A DNA stretch of 30,276 nucleotides, taken from a virus. Positions 30,185-30,276 of this stretch are shown here, piece after piece; position 1 is the first letter of the stretch; each line of letters starts with the position of its first letter. The stretch covers positions 1-30,276 of the IMG/VR virus record IMGVR_UViG_3300037847_003835. One strand, written 5' to 3'. Under the pieces are notes generated by a model. The model worked only from the letters and a program-made list of their open reading frames with translations. It made no database searches and had not been told where the DNA came from. A program made the translations under genes and the position numbers.

Positions 30185-30276
30185 ACATGGCTATAGGTAA
30201 CGCATTTAATAGACAGGGTGGCACCGGATCAGGTGGGGGCGGTGGATCTTCTGATGGTACTATCAAAGAGGTAGCA
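30176..30276. repeat. Terminal direct repeat, right copy
   Basis: Second copy of bases 1-101, with G at 30274 where the left copy has A at 99. It shows that the contig is circular or terminally overlapping. The 136-aa gene is complete before the truncated 86-aa gene. Confidence 0.93.
30187..30276 (+). CDS. 5' part of the 86-aa tail-tip gene, cut by the contig end
   Basis: The first 30 codons of the gene that is complete at 12-272. It is an overlap artefact or terminal redundancy, not a second gene. Codon 30 is GCA (Ala) here and ACA (Thr) in the left copy. Confidence 0.9.
   Translation, partial: MAIGNAFNRQGGTGSGGGGGSSDGTIKEVA

Noticed and set aside
1-30276. tRNA genes, integrase or attachment sites
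   Set aside because: No cloverleaf-like segment or recombinase catalytic motif was found on reading the window. The end repeat is assembly overlap rather than an att site.

Overview
The window is a nearly complete genome of a small tailed phage, about 30.2 kb and AT-rich (mid-30s % GC by eye). Its last 101 bases repeat its first 101 with one mismatch, so the contig closes on itself as a circular or circularly permuted genome. Most genes are on the + strand and tightly packed, with many ATGA-type overlaps and strong AAAGGAG ribosome sites. The head and tail genes follow an HK97/lambda-like order. A long tape measure and no sheath or baseplate-wedge proteins point to a siphovirus. I see no integrase, obvious CI-type repressor module, DNA polymerase, helicase or tRNA, so it is probably virulent and uses the host replisome. 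The host cannot be read from the sequence. The tail-fibre repeats resemble those common in aquatic phages, which is only a hint.

Layout. (1) 29722-30276, wrapping to 1-2058: a tail-tip cassette with its own promoter and terminators, holding a small virion-type protein, an 86-aa protein and a 553-aa repeat fibre that ends in the same domain as the 86-aa protein. (2) 2084-6794: early/replication region with a winged-helix initiator carrying an in-gene iteron array (probable origin), a probable helicase loader, an HNH protein, several small zinc-binding proteins, a hidden 38-aa membrane peptide and an HTH protein, closed by a terminator. (3) 6808-14025: ParB-like/DNA-methyltransferase fusion, small and large terminase, and a 1089-aa portal-MuF fusion. 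(4) 14032-15162, minus strand: a short early-type operon of two small proteins and a Sak3/DUF1071-type single-strand annealing protein. (5) 15244-29550: protease, capsid, connectors, tail tube, tail assembly chaperone with a probable +1 frameshift, tape measure, tail tip proteins and a lysis cassette.

How it fits together. Three promoters (2084, 4838 and, on the minus strand, 15144) share a 19-bp palindromic operator that overlaps the -35 box. The genes behind them largely share an extended ribosome site, AACCAAAGG. This links the replication genes and the distant minus-strand annealing protein into one early regulon. The initiator/loader pair with iterons inside the initiator gene is a lambda O/P-like layout, implying recruitment of the host DnaB-type helicase. 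The methyltransferase lies directly before the terminase genes, and GATC is visibly over-represented, including in every iteron. The most interesting leads are the iteron origin, the shared early operator, the frameshifted chaperone, the GATC/methyltransferase pairing and the portal-MuF fusion with two inserted modules.
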